The position numbers and the translations under genes were made by a program. The notes beneath the pieces are model-generated. The model saw nothing but the letters and a program-made list of their open reading frames with translations. It was not told where the DNA came from and ran no database searches. A DNA stretch of 64,000 nt from an uncultured Bacteroides sp. (GTDB taxonomy: Bacteria > Bacteroidota > Bacteroidia > Bacteroidales > Bacteroidaceae), in NCBI GenBank assembly GCA_902388495.1, contig CABMPP010000016.1, positions 23,776 to 87,775 on the forward strand, written 5' to 3'. Of this stretch, positions 42,910 through 52,283 are shown piece after piece (the stretch's first letter is position 1; each line of letters begins with the position of its first letter).

Positions 42910-45756
42910 TTAGAATGTTACATCCATTTTAACAACGAATGTGCGAGGTGCACCTACTGCCATAGGGCGGTAACTGTATTCCTTGTTCAGCAGATTGTTT
43001 ATCATGAATTGGAAAGCAACCTCTTTGGTTGCCTTTACACCCAGGCGCATATCCACTGTGGTATAAGCCGTATTATGCTTTTTCCAGTAGGTGGTCAGGG
43101 TTTCTCCGTCGGAGTAACCGAAGAGAATGCCACGTACATAGTCCAGCAGGTCGCGTTGGGCTTTGGCACGTTCGTCCAGCATGATGTAGTCCACGGCAAG
43201 CATCTTGCTCTTCCAGTTTATGTTGGCGCCTACGTTGATGCGTTTCCATTGGAAGTCCATGGTGGCCTTGAAGCTGTGTTTCGGGCGATACTTCAGGTAT
43301 TTGCCGTCGTTGCTCTTCTCTTTCATCTGGAGCGGGTCGGTGTAGGTGTCTTCCAGGGCATTGCGTTTCTTGTAGTCGGCATCGCGTGGTTCGGTATATA
43401 CATATCCCAGATTGTAGAGCAACTTGGTGTTCTTGTTGAAGGTGTACATACCGCTGGTGCTGATTTCCATACCATAAATCTGTGCTTTGGAGACGTTGTG
43501 GAACTGTGCCCCGATGCCGAAGCCTTTGCCGTCTTTCAGCATCTGGATGGCATCGTCTATACTGTTAATCATGCTCAGGTCGGAGTTGTTGAACAAGCCG
43601 AACTGAAATTCCACCATATCCTTGTATTGCGTATAGAAAGCGGCAAGGTCTGCAAAACCTTGCAGGTTGCCGATCTTGTATCCCTGCTTGAAACCGAGTT
43701 CGGCGTTAAAACCTTTTTCGGGCTGTACGTTGTAGTTGGGATATACGCCTACACCTCCGATGTCCTTACGCAGATACTTTTCGGTGATGGACGGGTTGCG
43801 GTAACCTTGCCCGAAGCTGGCGCGCAGGAAGCTGTAGTCGGCAAGCTGATAATTCAGTCCGGCGCGGAATACGGGACGGAAAGGGATGTTGGTGCCGAAT
43901 ACCTTTGTGTCGGCTTCCCGGTAGTGCTTGTCTATCCGATAGTATTCGCCGCGTACACCGGCCGATACACTGAGGCGGTCCCAGAAGCGCTGGTCGTATT
44001 GGAAGAAGGCGGCTACGTTATCGCTTTGATGCACTTCTTCCGTATCGCCTGAGAAAGTACGGATATGCTCATAAGTAAGTCCGGTGGTGATCTGTGCGCC
44101 GCCGTCCCATTTCTTGTTGAACTGGTAGTCGAGGTAGTAATCGTAGTTCTTGTCCGTTCTGGTTGCGGGCTGGTTGCGTTCCGGGTTCAATACATTAGAG
44201 AGCCAGGGAATCAGGTCGCTGGGGAGTTTGCCATCCATCAACCCGCCTAAGTCGGAGGGCAGGCCGTTGTTCATCACCCAGGAGATGAGGTCGCAATAAT
44301 CGGCGGTGGTTGCGGTAGGGAAGATATTGCCGAGGGAGCCGAAAGCGCCGTCGATCAAATCATTCAGATTATTGCTCACCGCCCATTTGAGTGCTCCCGA
44401 AATCAAGGGTTGGAGGGCAGTGTAGTCTCCGTTGGCTATGTTCTGTATGACTTGTGCATCGGTACCCATATTGCCCAGGATGTCGGTGATGGAGGCCGAT
44501 TGTGTAGGACGTGCCAGATTGTCCGCACTGTAATAGAAGCGTCCCTTTACCTTGTGAGAAATTCCTTTTTCCGGATTGGTGAAGTTGAAGAACGGGTCTA
44601 TGCGGAACGTATTGGATTCGCGTCCCATGTTGGCGAAAGGAGAGGGGCGGTAAGCTTCACTTGGCGAACGCCATATAAAGAAATCCCCATACCTGTTGGA
44701 CAGGAAATCTACGTTGAAACCGTAATTCATCAGGTTCATTCCCATATCCGGCTGATAATAGGTCAGGTTGCCGTTTATGTGGAAACGCTTGTTATAGCCT
44801 TGCTGGCGGTAGCCTTCGTCCGTGAAGAGATTCAGTCCGCCGCTGACGTCGAAGTTGCCGATGCGGCGGGAGTGGGTGAGGTCGAAGCCTTCGTACAGAG
44901 GATTGCGCACACCGCTGAAAAGGCTGTTGCGCAACAAAGGCTTCACCGGATATTTGTCTTCTTTCCAGAGGGACTTGTCGCTCCATTGGTAATCACTGTT
45001 GGCAGGGTCGCCGTAGATACCTACATAAGCGCTGACGCGGGTCTGCGGGGTCAGTCCCGGCCGGGCGGTACGTATATTGATGATACCGTTCAGTGCAGAC
45101 GAGCCGTAGAGTACGCTGGATGCTCCCTTTATAACTTCTACTTGCTGCACGTTTTCCAGTGGCACGGCATTCCAGTTGATGACTCCGTTCTGGGGGCTGA
45201 GCACGCTCATGCCATCTACCAGCACCAGGCTGCGGGCGCCTACGCTGTATGTCCATCCTCCACCTCCGCGGATGCTGGGTTGTTTGTCTACGATGTCTAC
45301 CCCCGGAATGGTTTGCAGGGTGGAGGTGATGTCGGTGGGAGCCTGGCGGGCAATGTCACTGGCTTTGATCAAATCCATGGAGACAGTTACATCACTCAGC
45401 TTCTGCTCAAAGCGTCCGGCCGAAACCACGACGTCCTCTAGCAGGTTGGTGCTTTCCTTCATGTAGACATCTTTCTGCAGGATGTCTCCCTTGTTGATGA
45501 CGATGGGCATCTGTACATCATCATATCCTACGTAACTGAAGACCAAGTCTACGCCGCCTACCGGCAGACTTATCTCGTATGCACCGTTTATATCGGTAAC
45601 CACACCTTGCGTATCCTTCAGCTTGTAAATGACCGATGCGCCTACCAGCGGTTCACTGGTAGCGGCATCATAAACATGCCCTTTCAGCGTTTGGGCAGAA
45701 ATAGAAAAGCTGAATAGTAACATTGCGAATAGCGTTATCAGAATTCTTTTTTCCAT
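42910..45756 (-). CDS. TonB-dependent outer membrane receptor
   Basis: 948 residues: signal peptide (MEKRILITLFAMLLFSFSISAQ), a CarboxypepD-regulatory-like domain (about 23-105, ending VYMKES), a TonB plug (DVVVSAGRFEQKLSDV, IRGGGGWTYSVG, VEVIKGASSVLYGSSALNGIINI) and a 22-strand-type barrel finishing in the aromatic VVKMDVTF. The plug resembles iron-siderophore and vitamin receptors more than SusC. No SusD partner adjoins it on its own strand. The ligand is not predictable here. Confidence 0.93.
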   Translation of the reverse strand: MEKRILITLFAMLLFSFSISAQTLKGHVYDAATSEPLVGASVIYKLKDTQGVVTDINGAYEISLPVGGVDLVFSYVGYDDVQMPIVINKGDILQKDVYMKESTNLLEDVVVSAGRFEQKLSDVTVSMDLIKASDIARQAPTDITSTLQTIPGVDIVDKQPSIRGGGGWTYSVGARSLVLVDGMSVLSPQNGVINWNAVPLENVQQVEVIKGASSVLYGSSALNGIINIRTARPGLTPQTRVSAYVGIYGDPANSDYQWSDKSLWKEDKYPVKPLLRNSLFSGVRNPLYEGFDLTHSRRIGNFDVSGGLNLFTDEGYRQQGYNKRFHINGNLTYYQPDMGMNLMNYGFNVDFLSNRYGDFFIWRSPSEAYRPSPFANMGRESNTFRIDPFFNFTNPEKGISHKVKGRFYYSADNLARPTQSASITDILGNMGTDAQVIQNIANGDYTALQPLISGALKWAVSNNLNDLIDGAFGSLGNIFPTATTADYCDLISWVMNNGLPSDLGGLMDGKLPSDLIPWLSNVLNPERNQPATRTDKNYDYYLDYQFNKKWDGGAQITTGLTYEHIRTFSGDTEEVHQSDNVAAFFQYDQRFWDRLSVSAGVRGEYYRIDKHYREADTKVFGTNIPFRPVFRAGLNYQLADYSFLRASFGQGYRNPSITEKYLRKDIGGVGVYPNYNVQPEKGFNAELGFKQGYKIGNLQGFADLAAFYTQYKDMVEFQFGLFNNSDLSMINSIDDAIQMLKDGKGFGIGAQFHNVSKAQIYGMEISTSGMYTFNKNTKLLYNLGYVYTEPRDADYKKRNALEDTYTDPLQMKEKSNDGKYLKYRPKHSFKATMDFQWKRINVGANINWKSKMLAVDYIMLDERAKAQRDLLDYVRGILFGYSDGETLTTYWKKHNTAYTTVDMRLGVKATKEVAFQFMINNLLNKEYSYRPMAVGAPRTFVVKMDVTF

Positions 45757-45995
45757 AAGTCTGTATATTTTAGTGAATAGCTATATCAGAATGTTTGCAA
45801 AGTACGTGAGATAACACCGGATTATCAAGGTGTATTTTTCGTTTTTAGTATCACAAATTTAATATTTTAATTGGATATATACTTAAAAGCGCTCTTTTTT
45901 TGGACTATAATTCATTTTTTTTGCAATGCGCTGATACATTTCCGTTTCTGATTTGTTATTACTGAGAAGTGTTAACCTTGCAAATAAACAGAACC
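45757..45995. other. Divergent region between two outer-membrane receptor genes
   Basis: 239 bp, AT-rich. It contains ACACC/GGTGT (near 45815-45834) followed by a T-rich run on the plus strand, and TAACCTTG near 45974, one base from the -7 consensus for the SusC gene. No open frame seen. Confidence 0.4.
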
Positions 45996-48731
45996 ATGAA
46001 ACTATGTCACAAATTTATCGTCTCGGGATGTTTCATCTCCCTATGGACGGGATTTTGCGCACAGGCACAGGAGGTGCCCGCTGTTGTTCCTGATTCACTG
46101 ATTACTATCGGATATACCGTGGGACGTGAGAAGAATGTTTCTTCCCTTGTCGAGAAATTCACGGGTAAACAACTGAAAATAGAGCAGATTACCAATCCTT
46201 TGGAGGCTATTTATGGTAAAGTGCCCGGTTTAACAATACACCGGGCGGCCAATGGAACGGCAGCACTCGATGCCGTACGTCTTCGCGGAACTACTTCGCT
46301 GACCAGTGGAAATGATCCGTTGATTATCGTCGACGGTGTGTTTGGTGATATCTCGATGCTTACCTCTATCTATCCCACGGATATAGAAAGCTTTACCATC
46401 TTGAAGGATGCTTCCGAAACGGCGCAATACGGTTCTCGCGGTGCGTCCGGTGTCATTGAGATAACGACCAAAAAAGGAATCAGAGGAAAAACGAGGGTGA
46501 GCTATAATGGTAACTTCGGCATTGCCCTTGCCTATAAGAAACTTGAAATGCTGTCGGCAAACGAGTATCGCAATGTGGCACACCAGCAGGGAATATCTAT
46601 TATCGACTTGGGAAACAATACCGATTTCCAGAAAGAAATACAACAGACCGGATTGCAGCAAGACCATCATGTAGCCTTCTATGGAGGAAGGGATGAATCG
46701 AGTTATCGTGTGTCTCTGGGATTTATGAGCAGGGAAGGGGTGATAGTGCATGAGAAACTGACCAATTTTACTTCGAATATGAATATGACTCAGAAGATGT
46801 TCGACGGATTTATACAGTGCGATGTCGGCATGTTCGGATCGGTGCAGAATAACCGCAACCTGGTGGATGAACAAAAAACATTCTATTCGGCAGCTGCCTT
46901 CAACCCTACCTTCCCTAATCATAAGAATGCCGACGGCGGTTGGGACGGAGTGACCAATGCCAGCCAGATAACCAATCCCCTGGCATGGATGGAGGTGAAG
47001 GATAAGGAATCTTCTTCGCATATCAGCACCTATGCCAAACTGAAACTGAACTTCACGCGGGACTTGAAGTTGCAGCTTTTCGGTTCTTATTCCTATAATA
47101 TGGTAGAGAATTCCCAATACCTGCCTACCAGTGTATGGGCACACGGGCAGGCCTACCGCGGTGTGCGGAAGTCGGAATCGCTGGTAGGAAATGCGATGCT
47201 GACCTATCAGAAGCATGTAGGACGCCATTTCATAGATATGTTGGCTTTGGCGGAAGCGCAGCAAGAGAACTTTACCGGCTTTTATACGACGGTGACCAAT
47301 TTCAGTTCCGACTTATTCGGATATGATAATTTGCAGGCTGGCGCCTTGCGGCCGTGGGAAGGCACGAACTCCTATTACGAACGTACCCGGCTTGCCTCTT
47401 TCATGGGACGTATCAATTACACCTATGCCGACCGCTATATCCTGACGGTGAATGCCCGTGGGGATGCTTCTTCCAAGTTCGGAAGCAATCATAAATGGGG
47501 ATTCTTCCCTTCTGTTTCGGCAGCCTGGAATGTGACGCAGGAAGAGTTTATGAAGCAGTTTCCACAAGTGAATAATCTCAAAATCCGTGTCGGATATGGT
47601 TTGGCGGGAAACCAGAGCGGGATCGATTCTTATACCACCCTTCGGCTGGCAAAACCCAACGGAGTGGTGCCGGTGGGGAGTTCGCAAGTGGTTTCTTTGA
47701 GTGAGTTGCGCAATACCAATCCCGATCTGAAGTGGGAAGTGAAACACAATCTCAATGCCGGTTTTGACTTGGCGCTGTTCGGCAACCGCCTGCTGTTTTC
47801 TGCCAACTATTATCTTTCCAAAACTACCGATATGCTTTATACCTATAACGTAAGCGTACCGCCGTTTACTTATAACACGCTGGTAGCAAATATCGGCTCC
47901 ATGCGCAACACCGGTGTGGAGATAGCCGTGGGCGTGACGCCTCTGAAAACGGAAGATATGGAACTGAATATCAATGCCAACGTGTCGTTCCAGCAGAATA
48001 AGTTGCTTTCCTTGAGCGGATCGTATGACGGTGAGTATATCAGCGCAGCACAATACAAAAGTATTTCCAGCCTGGATGGAGCCGGTTTTCATGGAGGCTA
48101 CAACCATATCGTCTATCAGATTGTGGGGCAGCCGCTCGGTGTGTTTTATCTGCCGCGTAGCAACGGGATGGTTTCGGATGGAAACGGGGGCTATAAATAT
48201 GAAGTGGCCGATTTGAATGGCGGCGGCGTAAGCCTGGAAGACGGCGAAGATCGTTACATTGCCGGGCAGGCGATGCCGAAGGCGCTTGTCGGTTCCAATA
48301 TCAGTTTCCGCTATAAGGACTTTGACCTCTCGGTACAGATAAACGGAGCCTTCGGACATAAAATATACAATGGCACTTCACTGACCTATATGAATATGGG
48401 GAGTTTCCCCGATTATAATGTCATGAAAGGTGCTCCGCAGGCTAATATCAAAGACCAGACGGCTACGGACTATTGGCTGGAACGGGGAGATTACCTCAAC
48501 TTTGACTACGTAACTGCAGGATGGAATGTCCCCTTGCACAGCCGTACAAAGAAGTATATCCAGAACCTGCGCCTGACTTTTACGGTGAACAACCTGGCTA
48601 CCATCACCGGTTATTCCGGTGTCTCGCCTATGATAAACAGTTCTACGGTAAACAATACCTTGGGGCTGGATGATAAACGGAATTATCCGCTTGCCCGGAC
48701 TTATACGTTAGGATTGAGTATTAATTTCTAA
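45996..48731 (+). CDS. SusC/RagA-type TonB-linked outer membrane protein
   Basis: 911 residues. Signal peptide (MKLCHKFIVSGCFISLWTGFCAQA), then the plug with NPLEAIYGKVPGLTIHRA, the SusC hallmark LIIVDGVFGD, and DASETAQYGSRGASGVIEITTKKG, then the barrel to GLSINF. The N-terminal CarboxypepD-like domain common in SusC proteins is absent. The start is placed at the signal-peptide Met (45996). Paired with a SusD 11 bp downstream; together they import an oligomer across the outer membrane. No glycoside hydrolase, lyase or sulfatase lies in the window. Confidence 0.95.
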   Translation: MKLCHKFIVSGCFISLWTGFCAQAQEVPAVVPDSLITIGYTVGREKNVSSLVEKFTGKQLKIEQITNPLEAIYGKVPGLTIHRAANGTAALDAVRLRGTTSLTSGNDPLIIVDGVFGDISMLTSIYPTDIESFTILKDASETAQYGSRGASGVIEITTKKGIRGKTRVSYNGNFGIALAYKKLEMLSANEYRNVAHQQGISIIDLGNNTDFQKEIQQTGLQQDHHVAFYGGRDESSYRVSLGFMSREGVIVHEKLTNFTSNMNMTQKMFDGFIQCDVGMFGSVQNNRNLVDEQKTFYSAAAFNPTFPNHKNADGGWDGVTNASQITNPLAWMEVKDKESSSHISTYAKLKLNFTRDLKLQLFGSYSYNMVENSQYLPTSVWAHGQAYRGVRKSESLVGNAMLTYQKHVGRHFIDMLALAEAQQENFTGFYTTVTNFSSDLFGYDNLQAGALRPWEGTNSYYERTRLASFMGRINYTYADRYILTVNARGDASSKFGSNHKWGFFPSVSAAWNVTQEEFMKQFPQVNNLKIRVGYGLAGNQSGIDSYTTLRLAKPNGVVPVGSSQVVSLSELRNTNPDLKWEVKHNLNAGFDLALFGNRLLFSANYYLSKTTDMLYTYNVSVPPFTYNTLVANIGSMRNTGVEIAVGVTPLKTEDMELNINANVSFQQNKLLSLSGSYDGEYISAAQYKSISSLDGAGFHGGYNHIVYQIVGQPLGVFYLPRSNGMVSDGNGGYKYEVADLNGGGVSLEDGEDRYIAGQAMPKALVGSNISFRYKDFDLSVQINGAFGHKIYNGTSLTYMNMGSFPDYNVMKGAPQANIKDQTATDYWLERGDYLNFDYVTAGWNVPLHSRTKKYIQNLRLTFTVNNLATITGYSGVSPMINSSTVNNTLGLDDKRNYPLARTYTLGLSINF

Positions 48732-48742
48732 AGAAGAGCATT

Positions 48743-50377
48743 ATGAAGAAGTTTCGGATGATATATTGGCTGATTGCCGCTTGCTGCTTTCCGTTGCTTG
48801 TAGCTTGCAATGGTTTCCTGAAAGAAGATCCTCGCGACGGGATCGACGAGAACGATGCCTATCGGACGCTTTCCGATTTGTATTTGAATGCCGTGGCGTC
48901 ACTTTATAATTATGTAGGCGGATATGCCGACAGTCAGGGACTGCAAGGAACCGGCCGCGGCGTGTACGATTTGAATACGTTTACCACCGATGAGGCCATC
49001 ATGCCCACCCGTGGCGGTGACTGGTACGACGGTGGCTTCTGGCAGGGATTGTACCTGCATGAGTGGGGCGTGAACAATGATGCTATTCAGGCTACCTGGG
49101 AGTATCTCTATAAAGTAGTGATGCTGAGTAATAAATCGGTAGAGCAGATTCAGAAGTTTCAAGCAACCCACGATTCTCCGGAGTTGCCGGGCTATTTGGC
49201 GGAAGTACGCGCCGTGCGTGCCATGTACTATTATTATCTGATGGATTTGTTCGGGCGCGTGCCGTTGGTGCTTTCTTCTTCCGTATCTATGGACGAAGTG
49301 GTGCAGAAGGAGAGAAAAGAAATCTTCGATTTTGTGGTGAAGGAATTGCAGGAAGCTGCTCCTCTGCTTGCAGAGAATCATAGCAATCAGTCGGGCGATT
49401 ATTATGGCCGTCTCACCCGTCCGGTGGTTTACTTCCTGCTTGCCAAGCTGGCACTGAATGCGGAAGTCTATACAGACAATGACTGGACGGATGGAGTGCG
49501 TCCCGATGGAAAGAGCATCTACTTTACGGTAGACGGACAGCAGTTGAATGCCTGGCAAACAGTGATTGCCTATTGTGACCGGATTGCCGCTATGGGATAT
49601 CGGTTGGAACCTCAATATGAAGCGAACTTTGCCGTTTACAATGAATCTTCGGCGGAGAATATCTTCACTATCCCTATGAATAAGACTCTCTATACCAATC
49701 AGATGCAATACTTGTTCCGTTCGCGTCATTACAATCATGCCAAGGCTTACGGACTGAGTGGCGAGAATGGTTCCAGTGCTACGATAGATGCATTGCGTGT
49801 GTTTGGATATGATACTGCTGAGGTAGATCCTCGTTTTGATAAATGCTACTTTGCCGGTGTGGTGTACGATTTGAAAGGGAATGCAATCAAGCTGGACGAT
49901 GGAACTGTGTTGGAGTATCATCCGTGGGAGGTGGCGGTGGATATTTCGGATACCCCTTACGAAAAGACGGCGGGTGCCCGGATGAAAAAATATGCCATAG
50001 ATGTGAATGCAACCAAAGATGGCAAGTTGATGGAGAATGATATTGTACTGTTCCGCTATGCCGATGTGCTGTTGATGAAGAGTGAAGCAAAAGTTCGCAA
50101 TGGAGAAGACGGGGATGGGGAATTGGCGCAGGTTTGTAGTCGTGTAGGGGCTGCTGCGCGTCCGGCAACTTTGGAGAACTTGCTGGATGAGCGGTTGATG
50201 GAATTTGCCTGGGAAGGATGGCGCCGCCAGGATCTTGTCCGTTTCGGGATGTTTACGCGCGAGTACAGCAATCGCCAGCAATTGCCGGGGGAAGAAAACG
50301 GATATACTACCGTGTTTCCTATTCCGGGGAATGTGCTGAGGATGAATAAACGCTTGGAGCAGAATAAAGGATATTAA
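48743..50377 (+). CDS. SusD/RagB-type nutrient-binding lipoprotein
   Basis: 544 residues with a lipoprotein signal ending PLLVAC (Cys22), then the TPR-rich SusD fold: YLAEVRAVRAMYYYYLMDLFGRVPLV is the family signature near residue 155, and the C-terminal block LLDERLMEFAWEGWRRQDLVRFG is the RagB/SusD end domain. Forms the lid of the SusC transporter on the cell surface. Ligand unknown. Confidence 0.95.
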   Translation: MKKFRMIYWLIAACCFPLLVACNGFLKEDPRDGIDENDAYRTLSDLYLNAVASLYNYVGGYADSQGLQGTGRGVYDLNTFTTDEAIMPTRGGDWYDGGFWQGLYLHEWGVNNDAIQATWEYLYKVVMLSNKSVEQIQKFQATHDSPELPGYLAEVRAVRAMYYYYLMDLFGRVPLVLSSSVSMDEVVQKERKEIFDFVVKELQEAAPLLAENHSNQSGDYYGRLTRPVVYFLLAKLALNAEVYTDNDWTDGVRPDGKSIYFTVDGQQLNAWQTVIAYCDRIAAMGYRLEPQYEANFAVYNESSAENIFTIPMNKTLYTNQMQYLFRSRHYNHAKAYGLSGENGSSATIDALRVFGYDTAEVDPRFDKCYFAGVVYDLKGNAIKLDDGTVLEYHPWEVAVDISDTPYEKTAGARMKKYAIDVNATKDGKLMENDIVLFRYADVLLMKSEAKVRNGEDGDGELAQVCSRVGAAARPATLENLLDERLMEFAWEGWRRQDLVRFGMFTREYSNRQQLPGEENGYTTVFPIPGNVLRMNKRLEQNKGY

Positions 50378-50420
50378 AATGGTGATGAATGATCGCTAAA
50401 AAATCATTATCTTTGCTTGC

Positions 50421-51083
50421 ATGAAATTAGAAGTATCAGATTGGGAAGTAATACCCTATGCCGGAGCATGGAACCGGCAGACAGAATGGTTTGATGCACT
50501 TGTGCATGCCAAACAGGCGGGAGAGGAGTATGTAAATCATATTGTGCTCTGCGAGCATCCGCATGTATATACGTTGGGGCGCAGTGGTAAGGAAGGCAAT
50601 ATGCTTTTGAGTGAGGAACAACTTCAAAAGATAGGTGCCACGCTCTATCACATAGACCGTGGCGGGGATATCACTTATCATGGTCCGGGGCAATTGGTTT
50701 GTTATCCTATCCTGAACCTCGAAGAGTTTTCTTTGGGGTTGAAAGAGTATGTTCATTTGCTGGAAGAGGCTGTAATCCGTGTTTGTGCCTCGTATGGCAT
50801 CACCGCCGGGCGTTTGGAAAAAGCAACCGGAGTATGGCTGGATGGCAATACGCCCCGTGCCCGTAAAATATGTGCTATCGGTGTACGTAGCAGCCATTAT
50901 GTCACGATGCACGGACTGGCTCTGAATGTGAATACCGATTTGCGTTATTTCAGCTATATCAATCCTTGCGGATTTATAGATAAAGGAGTCACTTCTCTGC
51001 AGAAAGAGTTAGGGCGTGAAGTGCCGATGAAAGAAGTGAAAGAACGCCTTTGCGAAGAACTTAAAAAGTTGCTTCAACGCTGA
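50421..51083 (+). CDS. lipB: Octanoyl-ACP:protein octanoyltransferase
   Basis: 220 residues. LipB transfers the octanoyl chain from acyl carrier protein to lipoyl domains such as the H protein of the glycine cleavage system. Marks: CEHPHVYTLGRSG, HIDRGGDITYHGPGQLVCYP, the catalytic Lys in ARKICAIGV and the active Cys in INPCGFIDKGVTS. Monocistronic, with its own strong terminator, and the last core gene before the capsule locus. Confidence 0.96.
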   Translation: MKLEVSDWEVIPYAGAWNRQTEWFDALVHAKQAGEEYVNHIVLCEHPHVYTLGRSGKEGNMLLSEEQLQKIGATLYHIDRGGDITYHGPGQLVCYPILNLEEFSLGLKEYVHLLEEAVIRVCASYGITAGRLEKATGVWLDGNTPRARKICAIGVRSSHYVTMHGLALNVNTDLRYFSYINPCGFIDKGVTSLQKELGREVPMKEVKERLCEELKKLLQR

Positions 51084-51111
51084 TCGATTCGGTGGGTAAG
51101 GAGTTAATTAA

Positions 51112-51158
51112 TAATATAGGGCTTCGTGTGTCTAAAGGATACACGAAGCCCTATATTA
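51112..51158. terminator. Strong terminator between lipB and the capsule region
   Basis: TAATATAGGGCTTCGTGT (51112-51129) and ACACGAAGCCCTATATTA (51141-51158) form a perfect 18-bp stem with an 11-nt loop. It would stop both lipB transcripts and leftward transcripts from the invertible promoter in its present orientation. Confidence 0.9.
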
Positions 51159-51306
51159 TTATATTCAGAATGTAAAAATCGCAAAGGTAGTGTAAGGCCA
51201 TGTGATTAGAGACTAATCTTTTGATAAGGAGTTTTCGATAGCGCTATATTTCTGCTTAATTAAATGATATTCAAATGAATAGTATGTAGTTTTAGAAGTG
51301 TCTTTT

Positions 51307-51519
51307 AAACGTTCGTTTAATGGACGCAAAGATAATGCTGTTTTTTTTATCCGCAAAATGTTTAATAAAAATCTTTTAGATTATATCTCTATTTGTTGCG
51401 TAATCTGTTGGTGTCTAGTACAATGGGATTCATTCTCTATAATTTAAAATTCCGTTCTCTTTTATTAAACTCTACTCCTCCTGTTTTTCTAAATCTTGAC
51501 GTCCAAAAAACGAACGTCT
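51307..51519. repeat. Invertible promoter segment with 27-bp inverted repeats
   Basis: Left repeat 51307-51333 begins AAACGTTCGTTT and right repeat 51493-51519 ends ACGAACGTCT. The two are inverted copies with 22 of 27 positions identical. Both contain the motif ARACGTWCGT known from the Mpi-inverted capsule promoters of Bacteroides fragilis. The 159-bp interior holds one consensus promoter, pointing left. No recombinase gene is in the window, as expected for a master invertase encoded elsewhere. Confidence 0.85.
51327..51357 (-). promoter_or_regulatory. Capsule promoter, in OFF orientation
   Basis: Minus strand TTTG (51357-51354), exactly 19 nt, TATCTTTG (51334-51327), a full consensus match. 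The -7 box enters the left inverted repeat. In this orientation transcription runs toward the lipB terminator; inversion would place it reading into upxY. Confidence 0.8.
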
Positions 51520-51718
51520 ATTGAACGCTTTTTGCTTGTAATCCGTTCGTTTATAGCTTTTTACCTGCAAGGTAATGAACAACTACAGAAAATCTGTTGG
51601 CAAGAAGAGTACAAAGCTTGTCGTAATTCATATAAAGTGCTCGCAAGTGATTGAATTTCAAGTGTATGCAAGAAGTTCAAAGCCCCGAAAGAACACCCTT
51701 TTCTGAAATAATCATAGG

Positions 51719-52255
51719 ATGGAAACAGAGAAAGAGAGCGAAATATGGTATGCCATGCGTGCTACTTACCGCAGAGAGCCCGATGCCATGCGGTTGCTCG
51801 AAAAGGAAAAATTAGGTTGTTTCGTCCCCATGCAATACAAAATCAGCATGAAAAAAGGGAAGAAAGTCCGCGCTTTGGTTCCCGTCGTTCACAATTTGCT
51901 CTTTGTCCATGCCCGTCCCTCTGAATTGAAGCGTGTCAAGTCGCAGGTCACTTACCTGCAATATATCACCGATACTCGTAGTGGACAGAAGATCATCGTC
52001 CCCGACAAGGATATGCAGCGTTTCATCGCCGTATCCGGTACCTACAACGACCATCTCCTATACTTCCAGCCTGACGAACTGAACTTGTCAAAAGGCACTA
52101 AAGTTCGTGTCACAGGTGGAGAATTCGAAGGCCAGGAAGGTGTTTTCCTGAAAGTAAAAGGTGCCCGCGACCGTCGTGTAGTCATCCAGATACAAGGTGT
52201 CATCGCTGTTGCCATGGCCACCATCCACCCGGATCTTATAGAAGTAATCAAATAA
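51719..52255 (+). CDS. upxY: UpxY-family transcription antiterminator
   Basis: 178-residue NusG-like protein. The N-terminal NGN domain opens with IWYAMRATYRREPDAMRLLEKE and the C-terminal KOW motif is TKVRVTGGEFEGQEGVFLKV. UpxY proteins prevent premature termination in the leader of their own capsule operon. First gene after the control region, as in other Bacteroides capsule loci. Confidence 0.93.
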   Translation: METEKESEIWYAMRATYRREPDAMRLLEKEKLGCFVPMQYKISMKKGKKVRALVPVVHNLLFVHARPSELKRVKSQVTYLQYITDTRSGQKIIVPDKDMQRFIAVSGTYNDHLLYFQPDELNLSKGTKVRVTGGEFEGQEGVFLKVKGARDRRVVIQIQGVIAVAMATIHPDLIEVIK

Positions 52256-52283
52256 CATCTGAAATCATAAATCATAAATAATC

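Larger units (their letters stand above)
51159..51718. other. Capsule-locus control region (no gene)
   Basis: 560 bp without a credible gene. 51159-51306 is AT-rich with no clear feature. 51307-51519 is the invertible segment. 51520-51718 is the upxY leader, with a small hairpin TACCT/AGGTA (near 51562-51574) and an extra half copy of the inversion motif (CGTTCGTTTA near 51544). The leader is where UpxY-type antiterminators act in related loci. Confidence 0.7.

Noticed and set aside
44410..45441. 343-codon frame opposite the TonB receptor
   Set aside because: Shadow of the receptor gene; no motif.
48899..50281. 460-codon open frame opposite the SusD gene
   Set aside because: Antisense to a well-supported SusD gene and without recognisable motifs; a by-product of codon bias.
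51182..51189. TACCTTTG box on the minus strand after lipB
   Set aside because: No -33 element at the right distance and no gene downstream before the lipB terminator; probably chance.
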